A stretch of DNA of 64,000 nucleotides from Pseudidiomarina woesei (lineage in GTDB: Bacteria; Pseudomonadota; Gammaproteobacteria; Enterobacterales; Alteromonadaceae): positions 62,001-126,000 of the forward strand of contig NZ_LIPW01000002.1 of assembly GCF_001418345.1 (NCBI RefSeq). The letters run 5' to 3'. Position 1 is the stretch's first letter, and each line of letters starts with the position of its first letter. Shown here one piece after another: positions 8,842 to 18,764 of the stretch. The notes below the pieces were generated by a model, which was given only the letters and a program-made list of their open reading frames with translations, did not search any database and was not told where the DNA came from. The translations under genes were made by a program, and so were the position numbers.

Positions 8842-11800
8842 TTGTCTTCATCTTCAACACCACAACGCACCTATCAAGCTTTTATCTCATATCGACACGC
8901 GGACAACACGCTCGAGGGGCGGCAATGGGCCACTTGGCTACATCAAGCCATTGAAACCTACCAAGTACCCGACGAATTAGTGGGCAAAAAAAATAGCCGC
9001 GGCGAAGAAATTCCAGAGCGTATTTTCCCAATATTTCGTGATGAAGATGAGCTACCCGCCGATGCTGACTTAGGTAATTCTATTGCCAATGCGCTGAAAG
9101 CGTCTCGGTTACTTGTGGTGGTGTGCTCACCTAACGCTGTCGCATCGACTTATGTTGCCGATGAAATTGACTACTTTAAACGCCTCGGGCACTCCGATCG
9201 CATTATTGCGATGATCATTGACGGTGAGCCCAATGTTAGCTGGGATACCAGCAAACATAAGCTAGGTTTTTCAGCTGAACAAGAGTGTTTTCCAGAACCC
9301 TTGCAATTTCGTTATGACGAAAATGGCAATCGCACTGAGCAAAGGGCTGAACCCATTGCGGCTGACTTTCGGGTATTCCATAACGGCCAACCCCAGCAAG
9401 CGTGGACTAGCCAAGCAGCTTACCGACAGCAGCTAAAGGCCGATGGGCAATTAACACCACAAGACATCGATAGCTTAGTCAAACGCTATGGTGAGCAGCA
9501 AAACCTCATGTTGCTCAAAATTATCGCAGGCATTTTAGGGGTGCCATTAGGTGAGTTGACACAACGCGATAAAGCCTACCAGTTGGCGTTAGCAAAACAA
9601 CGCGCTAAGCGACTAAGGCAGTGGCTCGCTGCGGTGGGTGTATTGGCCATGGTGGCGATAGGCGCTGGTATTTGGGCTTATGTGCAACAACAAGTGGCAG
9701 AGCAACAGCGTGACACCGCGCTTGTGAGCCAAAGTCGATTCTTGCTGAATCAGGCGCAGTTGCGAGCCGAAGACGGTCGTTTTGATGAAGCTATTCTGCT
9801 TGGGCTAAACGCGCTACCGGGGGAGTACGGTGGTCAGCGGCCTTGGGTTAATGAATTGGCCGGTTTGCGTTTAGCCATGCAGCAGAACCAAAAAATACTA
9901 AGTTGGCGAGCGCCTCAGGCGGTAGCCTATGCAGCATTAATTCCGCACGTACCACGCTTAGCTGTAGGTTATAACAATGGTACTGTGGATATTCTGGAGG
10001 TAAATAGTGGTCAAGTTTTAGCAACATTGGCCCATCAAGCTCCTATCGACCAGTTTACTATAAGTCCGACCGGCCAATATATTGCGCTTAAAGGGCGTGA
10101 CTCGAGATTAACGATTTGGAGCTTAGCCAACTTTGAAAAAATAAATGACATTTCGATGAAAGGGTGGTCCGAGTCGGTGCAATTCAATGCCGACGAGAGT
10201 GCGGTTTTTTCGTTGAATTACCCTGGTTTTATCGCCAAGTACCCAATCAATGACAATACTGCGTTGTATGAGACGGAGGTTGTTGAATCAGCAAACCGCC
10301 TCATTATCTCACCCAATAGTAAGTATCTGGCGACGGCAGATTTATTTGGCATGAACCCCCATGTTTTTGACGGTGAAACAGGTCAGTTAATCCGCTCGAT
10401 TCCGGCCGAAGAAGGGGCTTATGCAGGGATAATTCTTGAACCTCAATTTAGTCCGCTGAATAATGAGATTCTTTTAGTCTATTCTCATCTTGGTACGCAC
10501 AGTTATGTGGTGACTAGCGATGAAAAGTCGTTTGCCCCTGGCTACCATTTAATATTCGACCAAGCAGGTGAGGCCGGCTTGATGTTATCGACAGGGCAAC
10601 GCATTGACTCAGGTAATGAAAACGCGGACGGACTAAATGCACTAAGCACTTCCCCCATGGTGGTTGATTTAAATAGTCGCAACTATGTAGCACTTGAGCA
10701 CGGCATGATGGGGCCAGATTTTGTTCAGTTTGGCGCTAAAGAAACGATCTATTCTGGCAGTGGCGATAATATATATGTTTGGAATGAGAAAACCGGTGAG
10801 CAAACGTTTGTTATTAAAATTCCCGATTCAGAAAAAACCAGCATTGATGATCAGCAACAACTTATTTTAGCGTGGCAGCCCGGCGCACAAAATGTTGATT
10901 TGTACAGTTTACAGGGCAGTCAAGCCGCTGCTTTTATCGTCAACAACTTCCAAGCACTCGGACGTTCATTGAGCCCTTCAGGCAATTGGTTACTGGTTAT
11001 CAATGACGATAATTCTATCGGTTGGCTGAATACGAAAACCAATACGGTAGAAGCTGTTATGCCTATACCATGTGAGCGTCTTTGGCGTGATGCTCAAGTG
11101 GTTTTCGCAGCAGATGAAACACGGGCAGCCATTCACTGTCAGCGTGACTCTTGGTTTGTCTCTCAACGTGACACGGCAAAAGCACTAACCTTTCAAGCGA
11201 CTACGGTGGCCAACTCGGGCGAGCTTGCTGCAAAGGTAGTCGATGCCGGTGAGCAGATTGCTGCACAGGTATTTGATTGGCGTAACAATACTCCGGTTGC
11301 AGAAATAACTTTACCGGCTCAATCACGCTATGACATTGATGGCCTCACTATATCTGCTGGTGGCAACTATGTATTGGCCAATATTGATAGTAAAAATACG
11401 ATTGTCGCAAACATTAAAAACAACACAGTGTATGTTGATATTCCACTTGCCGGTGAGGCTGTGTGGCTTTCTGAGCCGCAACTAACCGTGGTGAAGCAGG
11501 TTGATGCGATAACTTTTTGGAGGGCACAGCAAAAAGAGCCTATTTGGCGTTTTGCTGACGGTCGTAAGTACAATACGGTTCTACCGATTGCAAATGGACG
11601 TATGCTGTTAGTTCAAACCGCAGCCGACGAGTTGCTGTGGTTAGATGTTGCAAGTCAAAAGATCATCCAGACAGCTAAACTAAGTGGTTATTTACCAAGG
11701 GTTCGCGAGTATCCACAACAAGATATGTTTATTATTCATGGCTATCAATGGCAATCGTGGCGTATGTCTGACCATACACTTATTGATCGGTCGCCTACGT

Positions 11801-12024
11801 TTGGCCAAAGCCGCGACATTGCTTTTGATGCAACCACCGGTGCGTTAGTGCAGATCATTGATGAGCATCGCTATGTGCGTTATCCGGCTCTACTTGATCT
11901 TAGCGTAAAACAGGCTCGCGCCGCTTTACCTATTGGCAAAAACTGCTTATCGGAAGAACAAAGAGCGCGCTATTACTTGCCGCCGTTAACCCCCAAACAA
12001 CGCCAGCAAAGAGGATGTGAATAA
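8842..12024 (+). CDS. TIR domain - transmembrane - WD40-like protein
   Basis: A protein of 1060 residues. Residues 9-125 form a TIR domain: YQAFISYRHAD, the FRDEDELPADADL loop, LLVVVCSPNAVAS, then ADEIDYFK. E108 in the last segment sits where the catalytic glutamate of NAD-cleaving TIR domains is expected. A basic stretch (RAKRLRQ) precedes one membrane helix at about 261-280. After it comes a helical linker of the type that precedes WD40 propellers (DEAILLGLNALPG), then about 700 residues of degenerate WD40-like repeats, for example RDSRLTIWSL and DNIYVWNEKTGE. By the positive-inside rule the TIR part is cytoplasmic and the propeller periplasmic. The start is TTG, because no ATG precedes the TIR fold. 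The next gene begins directly after its stop. Function is not known: a signalling or defence NADase is the inference. Confidence 0.85.
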   Translation: MSSSSTPQRTYQAFISYRHADNTLEGRQWATWLHQAIETYQVPDELVGKKNSRGEEIPERIFPIFRDEDELPADADLGNSIANALKASRLLVVVCSPNAVASTYVADEIDYFKRLGHSDRIIAMIIDGEPNVSWDTSKHKLGFSAEQECFPEPLQFRYDENGNRTEQRAEPIAADFRVFHNGQPQQAWTSQAAYRQQLKADGQLTPQDIDSLVKRYGEQQNLMLLKIIAGILGVPLGELTQRDKAYQLALAKQRAKRLRQWLAAVGVLAMVAIGAGIWAYVQQQVAEQQRDTALVSQSRFLLNQAQLRAEDGRFDEAILLGLNALPGEYGGQRPWVNELAGLRLAMQQNQKILSWRAPQAVAYAALIPHVPRLAVGYNNGTVDILEVNSGQVLATLAHQAPIDQFTISPTGQYIALKGRDSRLTIWSLANFEKINDISMKGWSESVQFNADESAVFSLNYPGFIAKYPINDNTALYETEVVESANRLIISPNSKYLATADLFGMNPHVFDGETGQLIRSIPAEEGAYAGIILEPQFSPLNNEILLVYSHLGTHSYVVTSDEKSFAPGYHLIFDQAGEAGLMLSTGQRIDSGNENADGLNALSTSPMVVDLNSRNYVALEHGMMGPDFVQFGAKETIYSGSGDNIYVWNEKTGEQTFVIKIPDSEKTSIDDQQQLILAWQPGAQNVDLYSLQGSQAAAFIVNNFQALGRSLSPSGNWLLVINDDNSIGWLNTKTNTVEAVMPIPCERLWRDAQVVFAADETRAAIHCQRDSWFVSQRDTAKALTFQATTVANSGELAAKVVDAGEQIAAQVFDWRNNTPVAEITLPAQSRYDIDGLTISAGGNYVLANIDSKNTIVANIKNNTVYVDIPLAGEAVWLSEPQLTVVKQVDAITFWRAQQKEPIWRFADGRKYNTVLPIANGRMLLVQTAADELLWLDVASQKIIQTAKLSGYLPRVREYPQQDMFIIHGYQWQSWRMSDHTLIDRSPTFGQSRDIAFDATTGALVQIIDEHRYVRYPALLDLSVKQARAALPIGKNCLSEEQRARYYLPPLTPKQRQQRGCE

Positions 12025-13977
12025 ATGATGCCCTCATGGTTATTGCCGCTACTTAAGGTGCTCGGCATAAAGGAGCAAGACAACGCCAAGGTAATTCTTA
12101 GCAAAGCCGAAAAACTAGCCAATCAGTTAGCGCCGAATACTCGGCGTATGTACGCCTATATTCTTGTTGTTCAAGGCTTGGCTGTGTTGGCGCCGCTATT
12201 GTGGTTGTTAGTTACCCGCAGTGGGGTGAATGTAAGCTATGTCGGATATTTTAGTGCGGTATGCGCTATTTTGTTAGTGGCTGTATTATGGTGGGTGCGT
12301 TGGCGCGGTATGCAACATAATTGGGCTCGTGCGCGAGTGGTCGCAGAAATTGCGCGCTCACAATTAGCCTCTGCAAGCATTGACCCAGTCATTACCGCAA
12401 AGGCGCTAACGGCTGCACCAAGCCTTGCTGCTATTGCCGCATATTTACAGCGACCTGTTGCAGTTGATGAATTAAAAAATTCGAATGCAGCAGCGTTACA
12501 AACGGACTACTGTCAGCAACGCGTTGTTGATCAACTAAATTACTATCGGCAAAAGCGCCGATTGGCGCAGCAACAGCGACATCGCCTGAGTAAAACCGTA
12601 ACTTTGTGTGTAGATGCTGCGTTGTTTTTGGCTGTAATGGGGCTGCTAATAGCGCTGCGCGACAACTCAAATTCTTGGTTGTTATGGTCTGGTTCAGACT
12701 ATATTTTGGCCTTTATTGGTGCGTTATTGCCTTTGGTTGCTATTTTACTGCAGCTACGTGGCAACTACTTAGACCTAGACCGGCGGGTAGGGCGTTATGC
12801 TCAACAAATTGAGTTTCTTGAGCTACAGCAGCAACGGCTAGAAAGCAAGTTGTCGCCAGCGCAATTTAAACAGGTTGTGGTTGAAACCGAGGTTAGTTTG
12901 CTGAGTGAAGTTAGTGAGTGGTATTACCAAACCGAACACAACCAGCCTTACTATCGCGCCAATAATCAGGAAATTGACCAACGTGAATTGCAATTAATTA
13001 AAGCTAAGCCCGTTGGCTTTATGAGCAAACTTTCTAACGTGTTAGCAATTTCTGCAGGGTTTATCGGGCGGGTGCTGTTTGGTCGAGTACTAGTCGTTGG
13101 GCTATCGATTGTGGTAACGACAGCACTGATTCATTACAACAAAGCGCCGCAAGACCCCAACGTAGTCGCTAAATTAAGTAGTCAAGAAGGCGAGTTGCTG
13201 GTCGCAAACCAATCTAGCTACGCACTCTGGCAACCAAGCGATGCTGCGAAACAGCATGGACTCATTGTAGTTGCACACGGTCTGCGTGATGGCGTGCAAC
13301 GAACAATTCCAGAAAATGTGAGTGACGCACATTGGATGACGCGCCTACAGCAAGCAATTAAACAGCAAACCAAGCATACACCGGAAATTATTTTGGTGAA
13401 TTGGAGCCATGCAGCAAGGCCTTCAGCGGTACCCGTTGTAACCTTAGAAAATAAAATGCTTGATGCATTAGGGCTACCTAAAGACGCACAAAGCATGTTG
13501 AATGATTTATCAATGATTCGTCCGCAAGGTGAGCGCATTGGCGAATTAGTGGGTTTCAAACTTGCCCGAGAATATCGCTCTGGTGTGCTCGATAAAAATA
13601 AGCCATTACATTTAATTGGCCATAGCGCTGGTGGCTTTGTAGTGCTACATGCAGCGCTCGTATTAGACGAGTTGGGGCTGGCGCCGACAGATATGCGGGT
13701 GACAATGCTCGATACGCCAGTTCCCGTGGCTAGCGATATTGCCAAACTGACAGCGCACACCCCCGTTGATTTTTACGTTACATCGAGCCTTGCATTGGGT
13801 GTGCCCAAACATCAATTTAGTGCTGAATTCAATCGCTTTGATATCGCCGTACCAAGTGAAATTGACCCATACACCGGGGCGCATTCATATGCACATAGTT
13901 GGTTTATTGAGAGCGTAAACCAGCCCGAATTACAACAAGGTTTTGCGCGTTCAAGCTTCGCAAAACAACAGCGCTAA
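12025..13977 (+). CDS. SLATT-like multi-pass membrane protein fused to alpha/beta hydrolase
   Basis: A protein of 650 residues. Paired membrane helices lie at about 43-63/71-92 and 192-211/226-244, followed by a long charged helix (about 250-300, RRVGRYAQQIEFLELQQQRL). This pattern resembles SLATT/DUF4231-type two-helix effector domains. A fifth helix at about 349-370 leads to an alpha/beta hydrolase (about 405-640) with nucleophile elbow GHSAGG (Ser534), probable acid Asp563 in MLDTP and probable His620 or His624. Predicted topology puts the hydrolase in the periplasm. The ATG directly follows the stop of the TIR gene, so the two are one operon; a second ATG at 12028 is an alternative start, with GAGG at 12011 as ribosome-binding site. 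The hydrolase fold is clear, the SLATT label tentative, the substrate unknown. Confidence 0.8.
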   Translation: MMPSWLLPLLKVLGIKEQDNAKVILSKAEKLANQLAPNTRRMYAYILVVQGLAVLAPLLWLLVTRSGVNVSYVGYFSAVCAILLVAVLWWVRWRGMQHNWARARVVAEIARSQLASASIDPVITAKALTAAPSLAAIAAYLQRPVAVDELKNSNAAALQTDYCQQRVVDQLNYYRQKRRLAQQQRHRLSKTVTLCVDAALFLAVMGLLIALRDNSNSWLLWSGSDYILAFIGALLPLVAILLQLRGNYLDLDRRVGRYAQQIEFLELQQQRLESKLSPAQFKQVVVETEVSLLSEVSEWYYQTEHNQPYYRANNQEIDQRELQLIKAKPVGFMSKLSNVLAISAGFIGRVLFGRVLVVGLSIVVTTALIHYNKAPQDPNVVAKLSSQEGELLVANQSSYALWQPSDAAKQHGLIVVAHGLRDGVQRTIPENVSDAHWMTRLQQAIKQQTKHTPEIILVNWSHAARPSAVPVVTLENKMLDALGLPKDAQSMLNDLSMIRPQGERIGELVGFKLAREYRSGVLDKNKPLHLIGHSAGGFVVLHAALVLDELGLAPTDMRVTMLDTPVPVASDIAKLTAHTPVDFYVTSSLALGVPKHQFSAEFNRFDIAVPSEIDPYTGAHSYAHSWFIESVNQPELQQGFARSSFAKQQR

Positions 13978-14047
13978 CGGCAATTATCTGTTATGCTATA
14001 GGCATTCGACTGCTTGCAGTTTTGCGGTAGTTAACTATTGAGGAAAT

Positions 14048-16417
14048 ATGACAAAACACGACGATTCGTCAACATTAGAACAACCCGAATACGAGGTTGA
14101 AATTCCTTCACGCGACGATTTGCTCGCTGCCGTTGAAGCACGCCTAAAACCAACTAGTTTTGATGAACTGGTTGAAAAATTCAAACTAACAGATGAGCGA
14201 CAGCAGGTTGGCTTGAAACGCCGTTTACGTGCTATGGAGCGCGATGGCCAACTTATCTACACCAAAGCCAATGCATATGGACTGCCTGAGCGTATGAGCC
14301 TGATTAAAGGGCGCATGATTGGCCACCGTGATGGCTTTGGTTTTTGTCGCCCCGACGAAGGCGGCGCCGATTTATTCATTCCGCATCATCAAATGTACAA
14401 CGTGTTGCATGGTGACAAAGTACTGGTGCAGCAACAGGGCACCGAAAGCAAGGGCCGCAAAGAAGGTCGTATTGTGCGCGTTATTGAGCCGCGTAAGGGT
14501 GATATCGTCGGGCGTTATTTTGTCGAGCACAACATTGGTATTGTGGTGCCTGACGACAGCCGTATTTGCCAAGATATATTAATTCCAGAAGGCCAAACCA
14601 ACGGCGCGCGGCATGGGCAAATTGTGGTGGTGGAAGTGACGCAACGGCCAACGCGCCGCAGTAGCCCCATTGGCACGGTAACCAAAGTACTCGGTGAGCA
14701 TATGGCTCCGGGAATGGAAATTGAAATTGCGATTCGTGAACACGACATTCCAACGCAATGGTCAGCCGCGGTTGAGCAAGAATTAGCTCGTTACGGTGAA
14801 ACTGTTCCGGCTGAGGCCTACGAAGGGCGCACCGATTTACGTAAATTACCGCTGATAACCATTGATGGTGATGACTCGCGCGACTTTGACGATGCTGTCT
14901 GTGCCGAGCCTAACGGCGATGGTTGGCGCTTGTGGGTGGCGATTGCAGATGTGAGTTATTACGTGCGCCCTAATACAGCGTTAGATAAAGACGCTCTTGA
15001 GCGCGGCAACTCTGTGTATTTCCCTAACTTTGTCGTGCCGATGCTACCAGAAAAGCTCAGCAACGGCTTATGCTCGTTAAATCCTGACGTAGACCGATTG
15101 TGTATGGTGGCAGAAATGACCATCAACAATAAAGGTAAACTCACAGGTTCTGAGTTTTACCCTGCCGTCATGAAGTCACATGCGCGATTAACCTACACCA
15201 AAGTGGCCGCCATTTTAGATGGCGACGCGAAGCTGAGAAAAGATTATGACCATGTGATGGGTAATATTGAAAACTTGCATGGCTTATACAAAGTGCTGAA
15301 AAAAGCGCGTCAACAACGTGCAGCTATCGAGTTTGAAACAACCGAAACGCGATTTATATTCAATGCACAACGCAAAATAGAATCGATTGAGCCAGTGCGT
15401 CGTAACGTGGCGCATACCATCATTGAAGAATGTATGATCATGGCTAACGTGGCCACTGCGCGGCTTATTGAAAGCCATGAAGAAGCGGGTGCATTGTTCC
15501 GAATTCATGAGCCACCAGCAGCCGAGCGTTTAACGTCGTTTCGTAGCTTTTTAGCCGAGCTTGGCATTACCATGAAAGGTGGTGATGATCCAAGCCCACA
15601 AGATTATAGCGATGTGCTGGCGCAAGTGGCTGAGCGGCCAGATGCCGAGCTTATTCAGACCATGCTGTTACGGTCTATGCAGCAAGCAGTTTATAGCCCT
15701 GACAACGCTGGGCACTTTGGCTTGGCGCTTGACGAATATTCGCATTTCACGTCGCCTATTCGTCGTTACCCTGACCTAATCTTACACCGTGCCATTAAAG
15801 CCTTGCTTAAAAAGCAGAAGGGGCCTTCGCCGGCACTGGAAGGGGCGTGGATGTACCCAGACGAACAGCTTGATGAGCTAGGTGCGCATTGTTCCATGAC
15901 CGAGCGCCGTGCAGATGACGCCACGCGCCAAGTAGATGAATGGCTGAAATGCGAATACATGCGAGACCACGTGGGCTCTGAATTCTCAGGTGTTATTGCC
16001 GCCGTAACTAATTTTGGTTTATTTGTGCGCATTGATGACATGCAAATTGATGGCTTGGTGCACATTAGTAACCTTGATAACGACTACTATCAGTTTGATG
16101 GTGAACGGCAGTTATTGATTGGCGAAAATTCACGGCGAGTCTATCGGTTAGGTGATAAAGTACGCATTCGCGTGAAATCAGTGAATTTAGACGAGCGCAA
16201 AATTGACTTAGATTTACTGTCGGCAGAAAGCCCAACCGGCCAAGATCGTATGCTGGCGAAAGGCAAAAAGTTTGCCAAGGCCGAACAGCCGGCCAGTAAA
16301 AAACAGAAAAAACAGGCCACCAAAGCGCGTATTAAGTCGAAGCGTAAAGCCAAAGAGTCGGCCCGTAAAGGCAAAAAGCCGAAGGGCCAAAAATCGAAAG
16401 GCCCAAAACGGTCATAA
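14048..16417 (+). CDS. rnr: Ribonuclease R
   Basis: A 3'-5' exoribonuclease that degrades structured RNA and acts in rRNA/tmRNA quality control. It has 789 residues with an N-terminal winged-helix region, cold-shock domains (about 80-240), the RNB catalytic domain with the acidic motif DGDDSRDFDDAV near residue 275, an S1 domain (about 640-725) and a lysine-rich tail (KKQKKQATKARIKSKRK) typical of RNase R and not RNase II. A GAGGAA ribosome-binding site stands before the ATG. It is followed by rlmB after 27 bases, as in E. coli. Confidence 0.97.
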   Translation: MTKHDDSSTLEQPEYEVEIPSRDDLLAAVEARLKPTSFDELVEKFKLTDERQQVGLKRRLRAMERDGQLIYTKANAYGLPERMSLIKGRMIGHRDGFGFCRPDEGGADLFIPHHQMYNVLHGDKVLVQQQGTESKGRKEGRIVRVIEPRKGDIVGRYFVEHNIGIVVPDDSRICQDILIPEGQTNGARHGQIVVVEVTQRPTRRSSPIGTVTKVLGEHMAPGMEIEIAIREHDIPTQWSAAVEQELARYGETVPAEAYEGRTDLRKLPLITIDGDDSRDFDDAVCAEPNGDGWRLWVAIADVSYYVRPNTALDKDALERGNSVYFPNFVVPMLPEKLSNGLCSLNPDVDRLCMVAEMTINNKGKLTGSEFYPAVMKSHARLTYTKVAAILDGDAKLRKDYDHVMGNIENLHGLYKVLKKARQQRAAIEFETTETRFIFNAQRKIESIEPVRRNVAHTIIEECMIMANVATARLIESHEEAGALFRIHEPPAAERLTSFRSFLAELGITMKGGDDPSPQDYSDVLAQVAERPDAELIQTMLLRSMQQAVYSPDNAGHFGLALDEYSHFTSPIRRYPDLILHRAIKALLKKQKGPSPALEGAWMYPDEQLDELGAHCSMTERRADDATRQVDEWLKCEYMRDHVGSEFSGVIAAVTNFGLFVRIDDMQIDGLVHISNLDNDYYQFDGERQLLIGENSRRVYRLGDKVRIRVKSVNLDERKIDLDLLSAESPTGQDRMLAKGKKFAKAEQPASKKQKKQATKARIKSKRKAKESARKGKKPKGQKSKGPKRS

Positions 16418-16444
16418 GTATTCATTCTTGAGAGTTGTTGTTAC

Positions 16445-17191
16445 ATGAGCAAAAAAGTCATTATTTTCGGGATGCACTCAGTGCGTTCAGTGATGAGCCA
16501 GCACCCTGAACGCTTAGTGGAAGTGTTTGCCACGCGCGAGCGCCAAGACAAGCCCTTGCAAGAGCTAGTTAGCCAAGCGCAAAAGCTGGGTATGCGGGTG
16601 CAGTTTGTACCGAAAACCACGTTGGATAAAAAAGCTGAAGGTGGTAATCACCAGGGTGTTGTTATCACGGCGCTTGAAGCACCCCAGTTAACCGAAAATG
16701 ATTTAGACGCACTGTGTGAAAAAGCCGGCAAAAAAGCGCTGTTCTTGGTACTTGACGGAGTAACTGACCCGCATAACTTAGGGGCCTGTTTACGCACCGC
16801 GGACGCCACTGGGGTTACCGCTATAATTGTTCCTAAAGATAAATCAGCATCAATTAACCCAACGGTTCGTAAGGTGGCAAGTGGTGCTGCAGAAGCAGTA
16901 CCATTTGTACAAGTGACGAATTTGGCACGTACATTGCGACAGCTACAAGATAATCAGGTTTGGGTAGTCGGTACCGCGGGTGAAGCTACCAAGAATTTAT
17001 ATGAAGTTGACTACACCGGCCCGGTAGCCATTGTTATGGGGGCTGAAGGCGACGGTATGCGCCGTTTAACCCGCGAAACCTGCGATGAATTAATTAAAAT
17101 ACCTTTATTGGGCACAGTGAGTAGCCTAAACGTATCGGTTGCAACCGGTGTGAGCTTGTACGAAGTGGTGCGTCAACGTTATGGCAGCTAG
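16445..17191 (+). CDS. rlmB: 23S rRNA (guanosine-2251-2'-O)-methyltransferase
   Basis: A SpoU-class methyltransferase that modifies G2251 in the peptidyl-transferase P loop of 23S rRNA. It has 248 residues with an N-terminal substrate-binding domain and the knotted catalytic domain carrying the three SpoU motifs: NLGACLRTADATG, MGAEGDGMRRLT and SLNVSVATGV. It is co-directional with rnr. The following small gene starts 11 bases before its stop. Confidence 0.95.
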   Translation: MSKKVIIFGMHSVRSVMSQHPERLVEVFATRERQDKPLQELVSQAQKLGMRVQFVPKTTLDKKAEGGNHQGVVITALEAPQLTENDLDALCEKAGKKALFLVLDGVTDPHNLGACLRTADATGVTAIIVPKDKSASINPTVRKVASGAAEAVPFVQVTNLARTLRQLQDNQVWVVGTAGEATKNLYEVDYTGPVAIVMGAEGDGMRRLTRETCDELIKIPLLGTVSSLNVSVATGVSLYEVVRQRYGS

Positions 17192-17645
17192 ACGCAGTTG
17201 GAAGCCGCTACTTATAGCGGCGTTGGTTATTGTTATGTTGGCATTGGCATGGTTACCAACCGGTGAGCTTGACCCCGAGCAACGCTCCAACAAACCGTTT
17301 TTACATGTCACATATACCATTGATGCAGCAAGTGACGGCAGTGCCAAAGGCTTTTTGGAAGATGTAGCTTTTGATATTCAGCAACGCATAGAGCAGCGTC
17401 ACGAGTGGCGACTATCGGAAACAGCAGAGCCGCGCGCGTGGCAACTTACTGTCCAGGTGACAAGTGGCGCCATGCTGGTGCTTAGTGGCGAGCTCGAAGC
17501 GCCGGCCAGCAATAACACGCAAGCTTCTGTGCAACGTTTTAAAGTGCAAGGTCCTAAGGACAGTTATGCGGCCTTGCCTGAGCAATACGTAAAAATACTT
17601 ATTCAACTTGTCGAAAACGGTCATAAAGCGCAATCAAGCTTGTGA
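17181..17645 (+). CDS. Membrane-anchored hypothetical protein
   Basis: A protein of 154 residues that I do not recognise. A basic start (MAARRSWK) is followed by one hydrophobic segment at about 9-26, so it is probably an inner-membrane anchor or signal anchor with a periplasmic domain of about 125 residues. That domain looks like alternating beta strands (FLHVTYTIDA, WQLTVQVTSGAMLVLSGEL, QRFKVQGP) with one helix. The frame overlaps the rlmB end by 11 bases, so translation is probably coupled to rlmB. It stands between rlmB and the rpsF promoter. Confidence 0.7.
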   Translation: MAARRSWKPLLIAALVIVMLALAWLPTGELDPEQRSNKPFLHVTYTIDAASDGSAKGFLEDVAFDIQQRIEQRHEWRLSETAEPRAWQLTVQVTSGAMLVLSGELEAPASNNTQASVQRFKVQGPKDSYAALPEQYVKILIQLVENGHKAQSSL

Positions 17646-17668
17646 TTGCGGGCGTTATAGGCTAAAAT
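17640..17668 (+). promoter_or_regulatory. Putative promoter of the rpsF operon
   Basis: TTGTGA (17640-17645), a 17-base spacer, TAAAAT (17663-17668), about 105 bases before rpsF. The remaining leader has no terminator-like hairpin that I can see. Confidence 0.4.
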
Positions 17669-17774
17669 CCCGCCGCTTAAATCAGTCTGAAGTATTTAAT
17701 TCATTTAAAAAGCGTTCCTTGCTGCCAAGGGTGTGACTGAGCCAGTTGGTAGCTATGAACCATAAGGAGCAGAA

Positions 17775-18149
17775 ATGCGTCATTATGAAATCGTATTCAT
17801 GGTCCATCCAGACCAGAGCGAGCAAGTACCTGGCATGATCGAGCGTTACAGCGAGACCATCAAAGCAGGTAACGGTACCATTCATCGTTTGGAAGACTGG
17901 GGCCGTCGTCAATTGGCTTACCCAATCAACAAGTTGCACAAAGCACACTACGTGTTGATGAACATCGAAGCGACTGCTGAAGTTGTAGACGAGCTAGAAA
18001 CAGCTTTCCGTTACAACGACGCTGTTTTACGCAACATGATCATGCGCAAGAAAGAAGCTGAAACTGAAGCTTCTGTATTGAGCAAGAAAGATGAGCCGCG
18101 TAAAGCTGACAGCCGCAACGAAGAGCAAGACGACAACGAAGCGGCATAA
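17775..18149 (+). CDS. rpsF: 30S ribosomal protein S6
   Basis: S6 binds 16S rRNA in the central domain together with S18. It has 124 residues, beginning [20 protein letters not shown], with an acidic C-terminal tail ([19 protein letters not shown]) like the E. coli tail that receives glutamates from RimK. AAGGAG stands eight bases before the ATG. It is the first gene of rpsF-priB-rpsR-rplI. Confidence 0.97.
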   Translation: MRHYEIVFMVHPDQSEQVPGMIERYSETIKAGNGTIHRLEDWGRRQLAYPINKLHKAHYVLMNIEATAEVVDELETAFRYNDAVLRNMIMRKKEAETEASVLSKKDEPRKADSRNEEQDDNEAA

Positions 18150-18160
18150 GCCAACACGTT

Positions 18161-18722
<562 letters not shown>

Positions 18723-18764
18723 GCCGGCATCGGAACGATCTCAGAAACTCAGAGGTAGCGGACA

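Noticed and set aside
8588-8863. Minus-strand 91-residue frame over tRNA-Leu
   Set aside because: It is the antisense reading of the tRNA (VGLEPTRVLSRRILNPL-type sequence is a known false-annotation pattern), with no coding signal outside.
8689-14047. Integration of the TIR cassette at tRNA-Leu as a genomic island
   Set aside because: No repeat of the tRNA 3' end is visible before rnr and no integrase is present, so site-specific integration is not supported.
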